Numbered from the stretch's first letter, positions 36,325-48,686 are shown. The stretch is DNA of 64,000 bases from Aaosphaeria pasadenensis (GCA_022813625.1 JAKLMB010000003.1:1-64000); one strand, 5' to 3'. Notes: generated from the letters alone by a model not told the origin. Program-made: numbers and translations.

Positions 36325-38502
36325 ATTCTAGTGTATGGAGCCTCCCCTCCCCTCCCACGAACACAATGCTTGAAAGCGCTCCGAACTTGCGGATCCAGAA
36401 TGGTGCATTTGGATTGTAGGGATCCATTATTGTGTTGAGGCGCAGTCAAGTTGGGATATCAGACTCTAGTTCCGACCCACCACGGAAGGTATTCTGACAT
36501 CCGTCTTGCGTGCATGTAGGTATGTCACATTCATACAAACCCACCCCACCGTCGACACGGTTTCCTGAGATGGCATGGCATTCGTGCATGCGATTTGGAT
36601 ATCTCAGCTTCTCCACATACATACATACATACACACACGCACGTTGAAACAATTCCATTCCCAGCCTCCTTCAACGAAAGCAAATTTCCGGTCAGACTCC
36701 ACATAAGCTACGAGGTACATATGCTTCAGGCCCACTGGCGCTACCGCGCGTACTGCTATGAGCGAATCATCATTGTTTACCCACACGTTGAAGACTAACC
36801 TGATTGACTATCGTCATCGTGTCCATGGCAAGATCCGTTTCTGAAACCTGTTGGGCACTCTTGAGGGGAGAGGGTAATCACTTCTTCACGATTTGACACG
36901 CAGTGAACGGGGATGAGTGAGTGAACTGTGATGATAGTAGGGATGTGAGCTTTTGATATCCTCTCATCCTTTCATCTATTGATCTTAGCCATCTATCAAC
37001 AGCCCAGTCCTCAATCTTCGGTCTTCGATCGTAGCAATGATGTTTCGAAACGGGAAAACTTGTCACGAGACCTCTTTCCCACTGCATTCCACCCAACCAC
37101 CGTAGGTAGGACATCGACGAGTGAAACACTAATGTGTATTGTTTAGATATCAGTAGAGAACACGATCAAGCATCGGATTGTGCAGAACGAAAAGTACCGG
37201 AAGTGAACGTATGCTTTTGGGACTTTCCTTACCTCTGATCATGTGTTTACTTGTACGTAGGGTATGTATGTAGCATGCCATATAGTCTTTAAGCTTTCAT
37301 GTCTATTCATTGTACAAACTTCATACTTTACGAGGAAGTAAACCACAGTGCGCGTCAAGGCAAGGCAAGGCATGACGAGGACCCTCCCTTTCCAAGGTAC
37401 GCGTGATGTCTTCACTCCCTCTGTGTGACGTCTCGTTTCAGAGCAGGAATGTTGATCGTCAATCTCCCCAGATCCACGAACGACATCAATCGTACTCAAT
37501 TCGTTACTGTACTACATGAGACATGAGACAGTAGATTCATACCAGTATCAACGTGACACAGAATCTAATCTGGGACTCGGACTCGACCTTGCTTTTTCTT
37601 TCGTACCTCGATCCATTTATGCAGGGTCAAAGAACCCGGTGACAAGACCGTGTAAATGATGTAACTACAATTCTAGCCATCGTCATCGTTTCAATCCAGT
37701 AGCTAGATTAGGAATGAAGCTCTTTGTAGATTTTCCTATCTCTCATTTCAATTACAGCTCATGTGAAACAATTGCACATGGAAGTCAACAGGTAGATGCG
37801 TTTTCGAAACCAGGATCGACTTGAAGAGAGGGGAAGTACATGACAATGTGAAGAACAATGTAGAGTACTAGCTGGGGTGCATAACGTGTGCTGGGTGCGC
37901 CTTGGGTGTTATCTGAGAGAGAGTGATGTGGGATGTCATACCTTAATGGGCAGTGAAAGACCTGGAGATGAAGCCGCTATGTAGGATGGTCATTGTGTGA
38001 TTCGCACTTGTCAGATTTCCTTTAGGAATGGACAGTGAGCACTCCTTTCTTCCATGCCTGGTTTGATGCGATTGGATGATTGCTGGCTTTTCCGAGTCGG
38101 AGGTGTTCTTCCTTTGGCTCGAGTCGTAAATCTCGTCGAGTAAGATGGCGATCCTCCTTAGTAAGGACGATGCCCACCTGTATTGGTCAACATCTCATAC
38201 ACCTTCCTGACAAAATAGCATCTATGCAACGTCAGTCTATCTGATTGTCATTCTCTCAAGGGACAAGCATATGAATATTTGAAATAGTCATTGTTGGTAT
38301 GTACCCAATCGTTGTCATCACTAAACCGAACACTTCGATATAGAGATATTGCCAAACCCCAAAAACTCCAAACCATGCGCTTGCTTGCAATGCCCAAAAT
38401 CATCAAAACCCCCTTTGTTTTACGCCGAACTTACTCCAACCCTTGCATATATCAAACAACATTCAGAATCCAGATCACGTATCGCCCGCCCAAGGATGAC
38501 GC

Positions 38503-39819
38503 TCAGCTATCACGCTCAGAGCTGCCGCGGAACTTGCCCCCCGAGGCGCGATCGTAAGCACGCTCGCTGCCTTTGCAGTGCTTGACGATCCAAGGATGTC
38601 TCTCGATATCCTCAAGAGCGATGCGCTTTTCTGGGTCTAGAACGAGCAGCTGCAATTCGAATTAGTGGCAGTCGATTAGAGGCATTGTGGATGCAACTTA
38701 CTCTCTTGATGAGATCCCTAGCCTCTGGGCTGACAAAGCTGGGTACAGTGTAATCTCCTCGTGCAATCTTCCTTTGTGTCATGACTTGCGTGTCCTCGAA
38801 TGGGGCTTCGCCGACAAGGAACTCATAGGTCAGAACACCCAAACTCCACAAATCGACCTTTTCGGTGTAGAAGTTGTCTCCACCGCCTCCACGCAACATC
38901 TCCGGGGGAAGGTAATCAAGAGTTCCACACATTGTCTTTCTTCGGTTGTTAGGGGCATGGACAGACCAACCGAAGTCGGAGATCTTGATTTCACCGTGTA
39001 GACCGACGAGGATATTTTCGGGCTTGATATCTCGGTGCATCACGTGCTTCTTGTGAAGGTACTTCAGCGCTGCAACCATTTGGGCAACGTACTGTGCAGC
39101 CTTCCACTCAGCAAAACGCTGCTCTTTACGAAGGTGCTTGTAGAGCTCTCCTCGACCGGCAAACTCGAGGATGAGGAAGATACGCTTGGCATCGTGGAAG
39201 TGACCGAAGAGGCGGACGATGTTGGGATGGGCGAGGTTTGACTGGATCTCGATTTCACGTCGGAGCTGCTTCTCGACTTTGCCCTGTTGCAGTTCCGCCT
39301 TGTGCTGGACCTTGAGAGCGCAGACGAAGCCAGTGCTACGCTCCTTGGCAAGGTAAACACGACCAAACTTTCCCTTTCCAAGAGGCTTGCCGATTTCAAA
39401 CATTCCGAGGTGCCACTGCTTTAACTGTGGCTGGACGATGATGGCGGACTCGGTCAGGGTGCGGCGGTGTGCGTTGGCCACTGTGTCGTCTGCCGATCGA
39501 CTCTGGGCTGCCTGAGACGGAAGAGTGACCTTCGTGATGTTTGCGCCGACAATCTTTCCAGCATTGGTGGTCGCAAGCTTCTGCAATGGCATTTTCATGC
39601 GGTTGGCTGCAGCATTGGATGCTGAGAGACTTGTCACCGTTACGGCTGTAGATACGGAGCCCTTTATGGAGCGTCAGTCCTGTTTCCACAAGAAGTAGAT
39701 ATCCAGAAAGTATCAAGTACCTTTGACTTGTGATATGTTTTGCTCGACACCAGCTGGTCATCGTTCTCGTCCACGACAGTAATGCGCTCAAAGGCGGCTT
39801 CAAGGTTAGCGACTTCCAT
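38503..39819 (-). CDS. IPL1: Aurora-family mitotic kinase
   Basis: Ser/Thr kinase of the chromosomal passenger complex, controlling kinetochore attachment and cytokinesis; nuclear and spindle. Minus-strand exons are 39819-39721, 39661-38702 and 38649-38503, giving 401 aa. The ATG at 39819 is the first in frame. The N-terminal 120 residues are disordered. Kinase: GKGKFGRV at 128-135, K150 (ALKV), D244 ([10 protein letters not shown]), DFGWSVHAP from 262, activation loop [16 protein letters not shown] with T276. The DFGWSVHAP and [12 protein letters not shown] strings are typical of Aurora kinases and separate it from Sch9-like and Snf1-like kinases. The last exon completes lobe VI-XI ([20 protein letters not shown]). 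Fungi usually have a single Aurora. It is divergent from tip41 over 382 bp. Confidence 0.95.
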
Positions 39820-40201
39820 GCTGTCTGATGGGAGGAATCGAGCGAGCGATGCGGGCAAAGGAATGAGCTATGTTCGAGGAAAATAAGAGAATAGAAGAGA
39901 ACACAATCAAAGGATTGTTTTGTCGACGGCGATTGAGTGCCCTGCGCCTGGTTGTCGTTGATGGTGTGAGGTTGATGGGGTGGAGGAGTTTGAGCTTCGA
40001 GCTGGGTTTACCCAATACAACAACCTGGTTGCCCAGGCAATCGATCCATCCACCACCAACCACAGACGTGGCCCGTGCGCGCGTTCCCCCACGTCCCCCG
40101 CAGGCATCACATATTCGAGCAAGAAGCTGCGTACGACCTTGAATACTTTCCTTGTCACAAACCCCTCGAGTTACTGTAAAGACCTCGAGATCGCGGCGAA
40201 A
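39820..40201. promoter_or_regulatory. Shared divergent promoter, Aurora kinase / tip41
   Basis: These 382 bp separate the two starts and must carry both promoters. No TATA box was seen. Confidence 0.5.
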
Positions 40202-41104
40202 ATGTCATTCCGCAACGGCGCACCCGTAGACACGCGCGCACCGGGCCACGAGGCAGAGAACTCCATCACCCAGAATGGATTCAAGATCACGACGCAGAAG
40301 CTACCTATCCTAAAGGCTGCACCAATAGAGGAAATGACCAAACAGCTGGGAATTACACCGCCAGAGATGATATTCGGGGATAATTTCGCGCGAGTTGATC
40401 ATGTTGCAAGTGGCTGGCGCATAGAATTCAACGCATTCGATGCGCTTGATCGCGTAGACAAGACGGGCGATTCGATGCTGAAGGTGTCGTACTCCAAAGA
40501 GTGGCAGCAGAATCGGTAGGGTCAGCCCGACATGGAACAGCCTGTTCCAGTTTCTTTAGATATATCTAGTCGTTTGCTACAATGGCTCTTCTGACCGCGA
40601 GCCAGGCAAAAGCAATTCGAAGACATCAAGGAAGTCGTCAAGCCTTTCGACTGGTCCTACAGCACGGATTACAAAGGCTCGACGCCCGAAACCCCCAAAC
40701 TCGAGCCGACCACGAAACCCATACCGCTCGAGCTACTCAAGCGACCCGACCCGATCCTTTTCTTCGATGATGTAGTGCTTTACGAGGACGAGCTTGCCGA
40801 CAATGGCATCGCGATGCTGTCGTGTAAGATCAGAGTCATGCCTGCGAGACTGCTCCTACTGTCGCGGTTCTTCATGAGACTAGACGACGTTGTCTTCCGG
40901 ATACGGGATACCCGGGTTTTCGTAGAGTTCGCTACGGGAGAAGTCATAAGAGAATACACTGCGAGGGAGGAGAAGTACGAGGTAGTGAGGAAGACTCTGG
41001 CAGGCACCAAGGAGGACGTGCTAGCGATCATGAGGGATCCAAATCGCCTAGCGGAATATATACCCATAGTAGAGAAGACAACGGACACAGTCAAACTGAA
41101 ATGA
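40202..41104 (+). CDS. tip41: TIP41-like protein, TOR pathway PP2A regulator
   Basis: Binds the PP2A-type catalytic subunit/Tap42 system downstream of TOR (TIP41 in yeast, TIPRL in animals); cytosolic. Exons 40202-40515 and 40606-41104 give 270 aa, the family length. The start is the first ATG giving MSFRNGAPVDTRAPG; the open frame extends further upstream but with non-conserved residues. TIP41 signatures: GWRIEFNAFDAL, KVSYSKEWQQNR, then FDDVVLYEDELADNG, SCKIRVMPARLLLLSRFF, RLDDVVFRIRDTRVFVEF. The intron falls after EWQQN and rejoins to RQKQFEDIKEVVKPFDW. The call is firm. Confidence 0.95.
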
Positions 41105-42024
41105 GGCATGCCGCGGGAGGGAGGCAAGGAGAGGAAGAGAGACACAGACCTCGATCAGTCTTCGACCGGACAAGAACAGTAATGGAGCTCCTGCAGGCAT
41201 CAGGAGCAATCGTGCAACAGATCCGCACGATGTATGGCCCAAAAAGAAGAAGCGTCTGGGCTGTACAAGACTTCTAAAAGTACGATCACAAAGAAGGGGG
41301 GCCACTTTCGTCCGTCGAGTACGGCATACACAAAATCTACCTGGGCGATCATGGACGATCACGAGCGCTGGTCGATGAGAGACTACCGAGGATACCGGCG
41401 TGAAAAGGTTCCCAAATCAACTCGATATAGGTTGAGATCTCCCGAAAAACCACTCTCAAAGTCTTTGGGCTTATACCTCACAAGAGGCAATACGGAGCAA
41501 TTCTCACGACAGACTAGAGGACAGATATCTTGAATAGACAGCAGCCAGAAGCTGACACGAGCATTTACACATCAACTTTCACATGGAATCAACTTATTTC
41601 CAGCTCGGCAAGACCTGTCCCTACCTAACCTACCAATATACCCCCAAGCTCCGCTCCCCCAACGCAACCCCAGCTAGACACCTCCAATCAAGATACCCAT
41701 CGCCCATTGCAGAAAAAAATCATAGCTAGCTAGAATCTAAATCTCCCCTTACCCAATTAAGAAAAAAACCCACCGGCTACAACCGCAAAAGCGTGATATT
41801 CACTCACTCACCAGCTGATCCAAACGACCAACCCTACCCTGCCCTGAACCTACCGCACTAAAAAGTGACGTAGCCCCGCATTTAGCAACGCACCCCGCCA
41901 TCCATCTCCCCTTCTCACCAAAAACATCATCTCCTCAACAACTCCAATCCCACCACCACAACCACCACCACCACATTCCTCCTTTATACCCATCTCAAGC
42001 TTTCGAGATAATTTCATCGCCAAA
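41105..42024. other. Intergenic between tip41 and ACBP
   Basis: 920 bp without a supported gene. The last 250 bases are C-rich with CCACCA runs and form the likely ACBP promoter and leader. Confidence 0.5.
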
Positions 42025-42514
42025 ATGCCAAGCGCAAAGTACCAAGAAGTCTACGCAAAGACCCGGGAGATCAAGAGCGGTCCCTCCAACGACGAGCAGC
42101 TCGACGTAAGCTCTCTCTCCCCCTTTCCCTTTCCCTATCCCATTCCCCCATAAACCCACCCCACCGGCAAAAACACTTCCTGCCCGGTATAAGAAGAAGG
42201 AAAGCTAACGAGTATTGGCGGTGGGAAATAGTTGTACGGATGGGCCAAGATCGTCGAGGGAAAGGACATCGAGTCCCAGCCTAAGCCCGGCATGTTCGAC
42301 ATCAAGGTACGTGCCTTCCCCCCCTCCTTCTCTCTCTCTCCCATTCGTTTGGGAGGAAAAGTGAATGCGAAATGCTAATCATGCTGGGGGAAAATAGGGC
42401 AAGAAGACCCGCGAGAGGTGGCAGAAGTTCGTCGACGAGGGCGTGACCCCCGAGCAGGCCGAGAAGAACTACATCGAGTTGGCTGAGAAGCTGATTGCCC
42501 AGTACGGCTCTTAG
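42025..42514 (+). CDS. ACB1: Acyl-CoA-binding protein
   Basis: Small cytosolic carrier of medium and long-chain acyl-CoA esters. The gene is easy to miss because its three exons are tiny: 42025-42105, 42232-42306 and 42398-42514, joined to 90 aa, the usual ACBP length. Introns have GTAAGC..TAG and GTACGT..TAG ends. Family residues are visible: the LYGWAK helix with Y29 and K33 (equivalent to Y28 and K32 of classical ACBP), KPGMFDIKGK, W60 in RERW, and the A/E-K-x-Y-I motif with Y77 (EKNYIELAEKLIAQYG). The loop between helices 2 and 3 has an unusual charged segment, VEGKDIESQPKPG, in place of the common ATVGD..RPG. It converges on tdp1, with only 349 bp between stop codons. Confidence 0.93.
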
Positions 42515-42863
42515 AGGAGACGAAACATCTGAATCGGTATTCAGGAGGCGGGAAAGCACAAGGATTAGAGCTGGAAGGCAGAGTTCAGGCATGTTCGAAT
42601 CACGATGTTCAAGGCAATGCATAAGCGGGTAGTTGGATTGTTGAGATGAGGAAATGCGTCTTGATAGTTCTACATGCAGCGGTGCGTTCAGGTCTTCTTG
42701 GTAATGCAGGAAGACAATGTCTAGACATATTCTTGATGTTTTGATTATCTTGATCGAACATACCGCTTGATAATCTCAATCCACATATTCCTTAATGCAA
42801 ATACAGTAACAACTGCATGCATGATGTTTCATGGGCCATCATCCCTCGCTATGAGTCCAGCGT

Positions 42864-44819
42864 TCAGTATCCATTCCAGACCTGATCTTTCCAATCAGGC
42901 TCAGTGTATGCCGAAGTTGCACACCACGGCTCATCTGACTTCCCATAATGTTTGAGCGGGAGATCGTAAGGCATTCTGAACCCTACGCAAGACTGCTTCG
43001 TTTTATGGATCTCCTTTGACTCCTGGCTGTTCTCACATGTAGGGCCTTCAGATTGTCCATGGTCGGATGACTTGACACTCTCCGCCTCCGGAGTATCCTT
43101 CCCAAATACTGGAATCATTGACGTGCAAGGACTATCGGGGGTGCCGAATAGTGCTGGCCATACAATAACCCCAGTCTCCCAACTCTGGATCCACACCTCG
43201 CCTTTCTTGTTTGTGATATCGCCCCACGCTTGCTTGGACAGATTCGCAGACGTAACCATTGCCCATTCGATCTTTTGCTGACTTTCATCGTGAAACCTTA
43301 TGTATGTTTTGATATGAGGGGCGGCATACCCACGCTCTGCTCGCCTCACTTCTGACAATGACTGCGGTTGGGAAATAGCCGAGGATTGCGAATATTCGTT
43401 GAAATTGTTCCAATGGCAGAAGAGCGGGCGAAGGTATTCCAGCTGCTTCTGTTGGGCTTTGCTTTGAATCTTTGTGTGGATCGAAGCACCAGACCCATAC
43501 CCATCAAGAGAGCGGCGTATCTCCTCAGCAGTGGGAAAGATTATGTTGAACTTGGGTTTGGCATGAGAGCCTGCCTTCGCTGCGTTCGAGAACGAGGCAA
43601 CCTTCGGCGGGTTTGGAGACGTGGAGAGGACGTCGCGAAAATTATCCAGCCATGTTGGAGCCTGCCCAAGGGTTGCTATCGACGACACCTGAACAACCAA
43701 ATTCGGCGTGGGAGTGTTGTCAGTGTCCTTCGATGAGGCGGACTTCGTCATTACTGGAATAGTGGACAGAATCTCCCGAACTCCAGGCCAGCCCCATGAG
43801 GTTTGAGTTGCTGGGCTTGCCGATTCTGGCTTTCCACGGGAAGGAGTAGATGCAATAAAGGCTGCTCGAATGGATGAAAAGTCATATTCTTGCAACTTCG
43901 ACCTCAACTCTTTCAACCTATTCTCGTACGCACCAAGATAACGAAGCAAATCAGATTTGAAGCGCTCACCACTCCCGATCTCAAGCTGCGACTGATTGTC
44001 TAGAGAAGCTCCGCTTTCATTCGAGAGCAATGGAAGGAGCGGCGATCTCCATACAGCTTGTGTCATATTCGCCCAATCTCGAGATATCATGTTGGCTGTG
44101 TGGATCACGACCTGGGCCTGGCCGTCATTTCGGAACAGAATCAACATCTTGCAGTGATGTGTGCCAAATGGGTCTGGCATATATGCACTGGTGAGTTCAA
44201 CGTTGGGGTGACGCTCTGAAGCTTGGTAAAGACGATGCCTCCTATCATCGTCTCTCCTCCAGAACCCATGGATGATCTTGAGCTGGATGAGATTGCGCAC
44301 CCGAGGATCGAAATGCCTTAACACAAAATCGACATCGAACAGATAATTAAAGTTCCAACATTCTATTAGCTTCGGGTCGCCGAGAATGTCGTGTAGAGTG
44401 ACCGTGTCGATATTTTGATGGGGCGCAAGGTCACCAATCTTGGTAAGCTGGACGGGCGATGGTATTGCTTGTGGATCTTTTACAACCCGGTTGTTCTTCT
44501 CTTCGATCAGCGGTTTCGCTTCAGCCAACGGGACTGATGTTTGTGAAGGCACCAAAGGCTGCGGATCCTCTTGGTCTTCTAACACCTCAGCGTTCGAAGT
44601 GTCTTGGGTCGGCGCGTCTGGAGCCTCGGATCTAACGCGACGTGACCTGGGTGGGCTAATGGGTCTATCCAGCCTGTTATCCACCGCTCTTTTGCTCTGG
44701 TCGTCCGTTGCACTGTCTTTGTTTGGGCCATTAACGGTGTCGTTGACCATGGGCTGTTGTTCTGAGTCTGAGTCTAAGTCCAAGCGTTGCCGCTTGCGGG
44801 GAGGACCTTCGTGAACCAT
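42864..44819 (-). CDS. tdp1: Tyrosyl-DNA phosphodiesterase 1
   Basis: Repairs covalent topoisomerase I-DNA complexes by hydrolysing the 3'-phosphotyrosyl bond; nuclear. Single exon, 651 aa. The first 130 residues are charged and disordered with a likely nuclear signal (PPRKRQRLD). The phospholipase-D-like fold follows. First HKD motif: GTHHCKM with H222 and K224, then VVIHTANMISRDWANMTQAVW as in human TDP1. Second HKD motif: PHIKTY with H502 and K504, and N526 in TSANLSKQAWG. Thus all catalytic residues are present. It is longer than yeast Tdp1 because of linkers between motifs. The C-terminus PEWxxQVWNGY-like sequence closes the protein. Confidence 0.95.
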   Translation of the reverse strand: MVHEGPPRKRQRLDLDSDSEQQPMVNDTVNGPNKDSATDDQSKRAVDNRLDRPISPPRSRRVRSEAPDAPTQDTSNAEVLEDQEDPQPLVPSQTSVPLAEAKPLIEEKNNRVVKDPQAIPSPVQLTKIGDLAPHQNIDTVTLHDILGDPKLIECWNFNYLFDVDFVLRHFDPRVRNLIQLKIIHGFWRRDDDRRHRLYQASERHPNVELTSAYMPDPFGTHHCKMLILFRNDGQAQVVIHTANMISRDWANMTQAVWRSPLLPLLSNESGASLDNQSQLEIGSGERFKSDLLRYLGAYENRLKELRSKLQEYDFSSIRAAFIASTPSRGKPESASPATQTSWGWPGVREILSTIPVMTKSASSKDTDNTPTPNLVVQVSSIATLGQAPTWLDNFRDVLSTSPNPPKVASFSNAAKAGSHAKPKFNIIFPTAEEIRRSLDGYGSGASIHTKIQSKAQQKQLEYLRPLFCHWNNFNEYSQSSAISQPQSLSEVRRAERGYAAPHIKTYIRFHDESQQKIEWAMVTSANLSKQAWGDITNKKGEVWIQSWETGVIVWPALFGTPDSPCTSMIPVFGKDTPEAESVKSSDHGQSEGPTCENSQESKEIHKTKQSCVGFRMPYDLPLKHYGKSDEPWCATSAYTEPDWKDQVWNGY

Positions 44820-45367
44820 GATTCGAAAAGTCTTTGGGAGTGATCCCGCCCAGTCACAATGACGCTGTAGTGTCTTGAATCATTTAGTGGTGGGAGTTGG
44901 GATGTTGACGTGGAATTGAAGTTGATGTCAGGTTAGGAAAGAGCTTCAGTAGGGTAGGCAGCTTTACCATAGCTTGTTGCCTACTCGTTATGGCAGGAAC
45001 GGACCACCACTGGTGCCAGCCTATTTGTACTTATTGTCACTCTAATTAAAACAGTCACAGTGCAAGGTGCGATATGATTTAAGTGAATGATAAAGTTGAT
45101 GTGACTTCGTTATTGGATATCATTTTGCATTGAGCCCATCCACAAATTGTTATGATTCAGAGCTCAACTGGCATATAACTATATAGGCTGCGAGTGTAAG
45201 TCGAGTTACAATACGATTTACGCCGTCTAAAACCGAGCCTTTGAACCCAAAGCGCCCGGGAATGAATGTTTGTAGAGGAAAAGCACACCACCGTGGCTGA
45301 AATGCCATTTTTTTCAGACGCCAAAGACTCGCTCAAAACTGATGAAAATAATCGTAATGGAAACATC
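44820..45367. other. Intergenic between tdp1 and ole1
   Basis: 548 bp holding the tdp1 promoter and the ole1 3' region; no other gene seen. Confidence 0.55.
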
Positions 45368-46829
45368 TTATGCCGCACTCGCGCTGACAATTGGTTGCTG
45401 GATCTTGGTAACCTGGTTGCCAGCACGGATGATTGGGTTGCCAAATTCATCCTTTGAGGATTGGGCGTCCTTGTTCTCCTTCTGAGCACGCTTCCAGATC
45501 TCGACCTCGCATCCACCGCGGATGAGACCGACACGCATGGTGGAGAGCAAGTTGTGAGCAGCGTTCGAGTGGAAGTAGACACCTCCGTTGAACATAGCGG
45601 TGGCATCCTTGCCGAGGCCGCTCTTGATGAGGGCGCGGCCTCCGGGGTGCTCGTTGATGAACTCGGTGACGTCGTGTACGATTCCGGCGATACAGACAAG
45701 ACCACGGCCGTTGTTAGACTGCTCGACAAAGTCATCCCACTCAATGACGGGGAGCTGCTCGAGAGGAACACCCCAATCAAGCTGGGAGCGCTTCTGGTCA
45801 AGCTTCTTCTGCAATTGCTGGACACGGCCCTTCTCAATCTCGTTGGCACGGAACTGCTTCAAGCCATAGGCAAGACCGAGCTTCGACCACACCCAGATGC
45901 ACCACTTGGTGGGATCGTACTGGTGCCACTCGATGGCGTTACGGTAGTCGGAGGGAAACTCGTGATGGAAGTTGTGGTAGCCCTCACCGAGAGTGACGAG
46001 AGCAGTGATGACGTGATCCCTGGGGCTGTTACGGTCATCGAAGGGCTGGTCTCCGAGCCAATGGGCGAGGGAGTTGACACAGAAGGTAGCCTGCTGGACG
46101 AAGAAGATACGGAGGATACCGGCGTAGATGAATCCACCCTGGAAGTCTCCCCACAGGAGACCAGCAACAAGAGTAGGGAAGATCAAGCCCATGAAGGCAA
46201 CGACCTCGAGGTAGTGCTTGTGTTGCCAGATGACGACGGGGTCCTCGTTCAAGTCGGTGATGTCGCTACGGCCGATACGCTTGGGGTTCTGCTTCATGAC
46301 CATCCATCCAAGATGGCTGTAGAGAAGTCCCTTGCGAACGGAGTAGGGGTCCTTGTTGGTATCGGTGTAGCGGTGATGGGCACGATGCCCACGAGACCAC
46401 CATCTGATGGAGCCCTCGACGGCACCTCCGCCAACAGCGGCGAGGAAGATCTGCAATGGCAAGCGGGCGCTGTAGGACTTGTGGGCCCAGAGACGATGGT
46501 ATCCGGCGGTGATTCCAAGACCGGTCCAGAAGTAGTAGATGACTGCCCAGAGGGCGGTCTTCCACTGCAACGGGGTCCAGAAGGCGGCGACGCAACCGAG
46601 GGCGGGTATACCGAGGATGAAGAAGCACTAAAACAATTATCAGCGAAATGTCCAAACATTGAATAGGGTGCGAGTAGTGAATACGTACGTTGAGCCAGTC
46701 GACGTGCTTGTACCAGTTGCTCTTTGTGATCGGGGTATCGGTGATGTGGACTTTCTTGGTCTCAGCAGGCTCAGAGACGAACTGAGGGTCCACGGCGAGG
46801 TCGCCGGCGACGGCTTGATGGGACGGCAT
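45368..46829 (-). CDS. ole1: Stearoyl-CoA (delta-9) desaturase with cytochrome b5 domain
   Basis: ER membrane di-iron enzyme making oleoyl- and palmitoleoyl-CoA. Minus-strand exons 46829-46689 and 46627-45368 give 466 aa, a typical fungal Ole1 length. The 61-nt intron joins VDWLN to [12 protein letters not shown]. Histidine boxes: HRLWAH (H91-H96), HRAHH (H128-H132) and HNFHH (H265-H269); the further conserved HW is at H236. Four hydrophobic segments lie between residues 48 and 225. The C-terminal cytochrome b5 domain (about 335-425) has HPGG with haem ligand H374 and a second ligand in YFHSNAAH. Its promoter region (46830-47130) is CT-rich on the coding strand. ACBP lies about 2.9 kb away. 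Confidence 0.96.
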
Positions 46830-48686
46830 GGCGATTCGTAGAAAATGTAGTAGGATCTAGGAGATAGCGAAGGAAATTGGAGGAGCTTGAAGTTTCCGAG
46901 GGGCGATGGGGTGAGGAAGGAGGCGAGGGCCCTCAATAGTCGGAATACCCAGCAAGCCTCACAGGGGACTCTTCAACCACACCGTTGAACGAACGCAGGT
47001 GGCAGCACCACACTCGAAGTAATTCGAGCAATGAAATAGGTGAGGGAGGAAGAGGGTAATGGGAGTGAAGTCGTGAGGGGAAAAGAAGAGAAGAAGGGAG
47101 GTAGAAGTGGCGGGCGAGGGAAGATAATAAAGATAAATAAAATACACGTACTTCCCGCAAGTTCTACCTGGAGTGGCTAGTGTATCAACGAAATAGTATG
47201 AGTAGGGTAGCGCTGGGTAAGGGTAAGGCGGTGGAATGGAAGTAGCGCAGTAGCAAAAAGTTCGTTTAGGTTGAGGTGAGGGTCCGCCCGGGAGAGTGAG
47301 CCGGGGCTCAGTAGAGCGTAGCGTAGGCTGCGTAGCGTAGCAAGTCGGAGCGATGTGAAGTGTTGAATCCCCTCCTCCCAACAAGAATGGAAAAGAACAA
47401 CCACCAACCACCATTCACTGCTACGAATCACCGGGGGCTAAAATGGTAAGAAAAAACTCACTAACAACCGTAGGGAGAAAATGGACCGGGACCTTGCATA
47501 ATGCATTCCTACACAGCACAGTAACAATACGAGCGACTTTTTCACTTTGTCAGTAACCATCAACCAGATGTGTCCATTGCACTGCCCATCATTTCGTAAT
47601 GACATCTAGCACGACTCTTACCATTCGCCACTTTGCCCTCTATCGGCACCGGGTGGCGTATCATAATCCGTAACTGTTTGTATCACCTGGGGAAAATTAC
47701 GACGGTAGAATTGGAGGGATCTACAATTCCAGGGACCGTTGATCACGTCGAGAACAGTCCGACAGCTTCCACAGTCAAACGATTCCACATAATTGAATGC
47801 AGCTTGTGAGGTCTAGCCATACACCTTGTGTTGGCATCTCCTGCACCATGACAGACACAGTTCCAGCGACAATTGCCCGCACGAAGAGGATACTTTAGGT
47901 GCTCGTTCTTCAGAAGTAGAGACAAACAAGAGGAGGCAGCCAGCCCTATGGCGAGCGATACGGATCCAACCAAAAGCTTCCAGGATTCTACCCCGAAAAG
48001 GCGGTCTGCTCCGAGAAGGTCTCGGCAACGAACTCCCCAGAATCTACTCCATACTTCCCTTCCCTCGATCATGTCGGTGCGGTGACGCAAAGACAGGCAT
48101 CTGCATTTGCTATTCAATTCAATTCGATACAAACGAACCCCTCCTTCCCGTGGTGAATGGTGGCGTGATACAGATGAAATGCCCATCAAATCACAATTGA
48201 TTCATTCTGTTGGATTTACCTCGGTGCCGTGTGCCCATGGAAGAAGAAAGACATCGGAAAGGGAAGTCTAAGAGTCAGATCTTCTCCACAATTCGCATCA
48301 CACTTGTGTCGAGAAGAGAGCAGCTTGCGATTGATGCGAATTTGGTGCAAACCCCAGCCTCTCACCAGCGAGGATGGTTTTTTCCATAAACGAGGGTAAA
48401 CTCCGTAGAGACAATTGTTACAGGAGTAGATTCGTTGTGTCCTAGCCTTAGGTAGCTACGAGTATGAACAGGCGTTGGTTGTAAAGAAAATGTCTGCCAC
48501 GAACCCTCCAGAAGGGACTATGCTGCTAACCAATAAAAGCTAGCCTCGCAAACTCTCCTCATTCGGGATAGTCTATCTTGGCCACCCTGTCACCTCAAAC
48601 TTGCCTGCACACTCTGATTACCCTCTTCTCTCCGACTGTCCGACAAACAGGCAGAGTCCAGCCCAGTCCAGCAGCAGCAATTGAAT

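Larger units (their letters stand above)
34627..38502. other. Gene-poor intergenic region
   Basis: 3.9 kb without a supported gene; all open frames are short and lack motifs. It holds the palindrome at 35262, CTGTTAC repeats at 35880, a TACGGAGTA 9-mer at about 35929, a GTCT tract at 36297 and a CATA tract at 36617. Confidence 0.5.

Noticed and set aside
42302..42622. Minus-strand 106-codon frame over the ACBP gene
   Set aside because: It is a shadow of ACBP exon 3 and its 3' region; the plus-strand spliced product matches a known family.
45461..46666. 401-codon plus-strand frame opposite ole1
   Set aside because: Antisense shadow caused by the GC-rich third positions of the desaturase gene.
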